Assembly: GCA_964461995.1 (NCBI GenBank)
Contig: CAYWXL010000006.1
Coordinates: 49,781-113,780, forward strand
Origin: JALSRK01 sp964461995
GTDB lineage: Bacteria; Acidobacteriota; Terriglobia; Bryobacterales; Bryobacteraceae
Direction: 5' to 3'
Length of the DNA stretch: 64,000 nt
Shown here: one piece after another, positions 62,323 to 64,000 of the stretch
How positions within the stretch are numbered: the first letter of the stretch is position 1
How the letters are laid out: every line of letters starts with the position of its first letter
Translations under genes and position numbers: made by a program
Notes under the pieces: model-generated
Databases searched by the model: none
Told to the model about the DNA's origin: nothing
What the model saw: the letters and a program-made list of their open reading frames with translations, nothing else

Positions 62323-63765
62323 TCACCTGCCCCCGTAAGCCGGGTTCTTCTCCCTGGGAATCGGCGCCCCCACGGCCCGCTGCCAGGCGTGGAGCTTCTC
62401 GAGCAGCTCCCGGGCCTTGCCGGGCATCTTCTCGGCCAGGTTGTTCTTCTCGCCGATGTCCTCGCGCAGGTTGTAGAGCTCGATGTGGCCGTCCTCGAAG
62501 AACTCGAGCAGCTTCCAATCGCCCTGGCGGATGGCGCTCACCGGGGTGGTGCGCCAGCCGGGACCCTTGCCCGGGGTCCCGCCGGGGAAAGGTATGAAGT
62601 TGGTCCGGTTCGAGCCGGACAAATAGAGGGGATAGTGCCAGAAGATGGCCCGGTCTTCGAGGGCCCGTTTGCCCCGGAGCAGGGGCAGGAAACTCTCGCC
62701 GTCCACCGGCTGTGACTTCGGCAGCTCCGCGCCGGCGATTTCGGCGAAGGTGGGCAGGAAATCGACGCTGGTGATGGGGGTGTCACACCGCGTGCCGGGC
62801 TGGATCACCGCCGGCCAGCGCATGCAGGTCGCCACCCGGATGCCGCCTTCGAACAGCGAGCCCTTGCCGGCCCGCAGCGGGTCGTTGTAGGTCACGCTGG
62901 AGACGCCCCCGTTGTCCGAAGAGAAGATGACCAGCGTGTTGCGCTCCAGCTTCAGCTCGGCCAGTTTGGCCATCACGCGCCCCACGCCCGTATCCACCGC
63001 CTCGATCATAGCGGCGTAGATCGGGTTGTAGTCGCGCTTCGGTTTGAGGCGTGCCAGCTTCGCTTTGTATTTCTCCACGACCTCCGGGTGGGCGACGAGG
63101 GGGCCGTGGACGTCCCAGTAGGGCAGGTAGACGAAGAATGGCTCGTTACGGTGTTTCTCGATGAACTCGAGTGCGGCGGTGGTGAGCCGCTCGGTGGCGT
63201 CCGGGTCGTCGTAGTAGCGTTTCTTGCCGTCGTCGGCCGCCCCCAGAGTGCTGTAATCGAAGCCCTGGGTGTCGGGGCCGAGGTGCCACTTGCCAAAGCG
63301 GCCGGAGACATAGCCGGCGGTCTTCAGCACCTCGGCGATGCTGACGAAGGCCGGATCGAGTTCGTTCGTCGTTTCGAAGTTCGGCGGCCAGGGCTCGACG
63401 CCGGAGCGCTTGAAGAACGGCATCTGCACCGGGACTTTGAGCTTCATCCGGCGCACGTCGCCCTTGGCCCCGCCGCCGGGCGTCCAGATGTGGTGCCGGG
63501 GCGTGTAGGTGCCGGTCATCAGGCAGGCCCGGGTCGGAGAGCAGTTGGGGCCGCCGGTATAGGCGGCGGTGAAGATCATGCCCTCACGGGCCAGGCGGTC
63601 GATGTTCGGCGTTTCGTAGAAGTCGGCCCCGTTGAAGCCCACGTCGCTCCAACCCAGATCGTCAGCCAGGATGAAGACGATGTTGGGCTTTTCCGCGCCC
63701 GGGGCCGCTGAGACCGCGAGCGCCAGCGCGGCAAGAACGGCAATCCACGTTGTTCGGCCCGTCAT
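62323..63765 (-). CDS. Secreted sulfatase (arylsulfatase A-like)
   Basis: A 480-aa type I sulfatase. A signal peptide (TTWIAVLAALALAVSAAPGA) precedes the metal site NIVFILADDLGWSDVGFNGADFYETPN; formylglycine precursor C75 lies in CSPTR; SSDNGG and the later WHYPLYLSG follow. It is a different subgroup from the two other sulfatases in the window. ATG 63765 has a TACAAT hexamer ending 10 nt before it and no ribosome binding site; an upstream in-frame ATG at 63777 overlaps that hexamer. The substrate is a sulfate ester of unknown identity. Confidence 0.92.
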   Translation of the reverse strand: MTGRTTWIAVLAALALAVSAAPGAEKPNIVFILADDLGWSDVGFNGADFYETPNIDRLAREGMIFTAAYTGGPNCSPTRACLMTGTYTPRHHIWTPGGGAKGDVRRMKLKVPVQMPFFKRSGVEPWPPNFETTNELDPAFVSIAEVLKTAGYVSGRFGKWHLGPDTQGFDYSTLGAADDGKKRYYDDPDATERLTTAALEFIEKHRNEPFFVYLPYWDVHGPLVAHPEVVEKYKAKLARLKPKRDYNPIYAAMIEAVDTGVGRVMAKLAELKLERNTLVIFSSDNGGVSSVTYNDPLRAGKGSLFEGGIRVATCMRWPAVIQPGTRCDTPITSVDFLPTFAEIAGAELPKSQPVDGESFLPLLRGKRALEDRAIFWHYPLYLSGSNRTNFIPFPGGTPGKGPGWRTTPVSAIRQGDWKLLEFFEDGHIELYNLREDIGEKNNLAEKMPGKARELLEKLHAWQRAVGAPIPREKNPAYGGR

Positions 63766-63775
63766 GGTTGCCCTC

Positions 63776-63781
63776 ATTGTA
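63776..63781 (-). promoter_or_regulatory. -10-like box upstream of the third sulfatase
   Basis: TACAAT on the minus strand, 10 nt before ATG 63765. A transcript would start only a few bases before the ATG. Confidence 0.4.
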
Positions 63782-63872
63782 CTCGCCCTGGACCGCGTGA
63801 GCCAGACCTTCGCGCCGCGGTTTGTCGCGCGCTGCGCCTCATGGCGCGGGAGGGCTGCAAAGACGGCCCGGG

Positions 63873-63881
63873 TGATAAAAT
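63873..63881 (+). promoter_or_regulatory. Extended -10 promoter upstream of tRNA-Arg
   Basis: TG-A-TAAAAT is an extended -10 element lying 65 bp before the tRNA; the -35 position is poor. The same TGn layout precedes tRNA-Val. Confidence 0.4.
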
Positions 63882-63946
63882 TGGCTCAGGGGCCGGCCCG
63901 CCTGACCACTTGGTCTGGCGGCGGGCGACGTTCTCTGAGCCGCTAA

Positions 63947-64000
63947 GGGCGCGTAGCTCAGCCGGATAGAGCATCTGCCTTCTAAGCAGAGGGTCGCAGG
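63947..64000 (+). tRNA. tRNA-Arg (anticodon TCT), 3' end cut by window edge
   Basis: The acceptor 5' strand GGGCGCG, D-arm AGCTCAGCCGGATAGAGC and anticodon arm TCTGC-CTTCTAA-GCAGA with anticodon TCT are present. The T-arm and acceptor 3' strand lie beyond the right edge. Confidence 0.9.

Overview
The window is high-GC bacterial chromosome with dense, mostly housekeeping gene content, short intergenic gaps and many ATGA/GTGA/TTGA start-stop overlaps. It is Gram-negative: it encodes a TolC-type outer-membrane factor, an LptE-type lipoprotein and a MacA/MacB-like exporter. Secreted sulfatases, a CRTAC1/ASPIC-UnbV protein, an LmbE deacetylase, a Gfo/Idh oxidoreductase and a D-aminoacylase suggest a soil or sediment member of Acidobacteriota (Bryobacterales/Solibacter-like). 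That placement is inference, because no rRNA gene is present.

Layout. 0-3.3 kb: end of a MacA-type adaptor, a MacB-like permease and a TolC protein. 3.4-13.5 kb: mutL on the plus strand, then a minus-strand block metK-ahcY, trigger factor, a MerR regulator, and ctp-guaA. 13.7-17.6 kb: FkbM methyltransferase diverging from a glycosyltransferase, then a lone ribulokinase. 17.6-24.2 kb, minus strand: larA-like gene, then rpsA-ihf-HIT-plsC-sulfatase. 24.3-28.8 kb: a 29-aa membrane peptide, D-aminoacylase, sulfatase, methyltransferase, GNAT. 28.9-34.3 kb: uppS-cdsA, tRNA-Val, a MatB-like acyl-CoA synthetase, a 47-aa membrane protein and a sodium:solute symporter. 34.4-36.5 kb: CRTAC1 protein and a small zincin. 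36.5-43.2 kb: a tight eight-gene operon (ferredoxin-cmk-lysC-psd-pssA-ASD-like-lptE-holA). 43.2-47.0 kb, minus strand: rpsT, cyclase-family protein, rsmD, recG. 47.1-47.9 kb: LmbE deacetylase. 48.3-57.7 kb: a two-gene Tc-toxin-like locus. 57.7-61.2 kb: Gfo/Idh oxidoreductase and a histidine kinase/response regulator pair. 61.4-63.8 kb, minus strand: Hsp20 and a third sulfatase. The window ends inside tRNA-Arg(TCT).

The most unusual content is the Tc-like locus. A 1166-aa protein keeps the TcA coiled-coil channel region and TcB-binding C-terminus but has a short TPR-like N-terminus joined through an Ala/Pro-rich linker. The next gene, 25 bp downstream, encodes a 1958-aa natural TcB-TcC fusion (SpvB/TcdB, RHS cocoon, RHS core) ending in a roughly 250-aa hydrophobic cargo with an HETGH zinc-protease-like motif. 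Together they look like a compact one-tube, one-cocoon toxin injector with a cargo of unknown activity.

Other points: a long-form (eukaryote-like) GMP synthetase, an aspartate-semialdehyde-dehydrogenase homologue without its catalytic cysteine, two small membrane proteins, and recurrent -10-like hexamers 6-7 nt before start codons that lack a clear ribosome binding site (candidate leaderless genes). A MerR promoter has a perfect dyad between its -35 and -10 boxes, and rpsA has a near-consensus promoter with a leader of about 290 nt. No CRISPR array, insertion sequence, integrase or prophage gene was seen.
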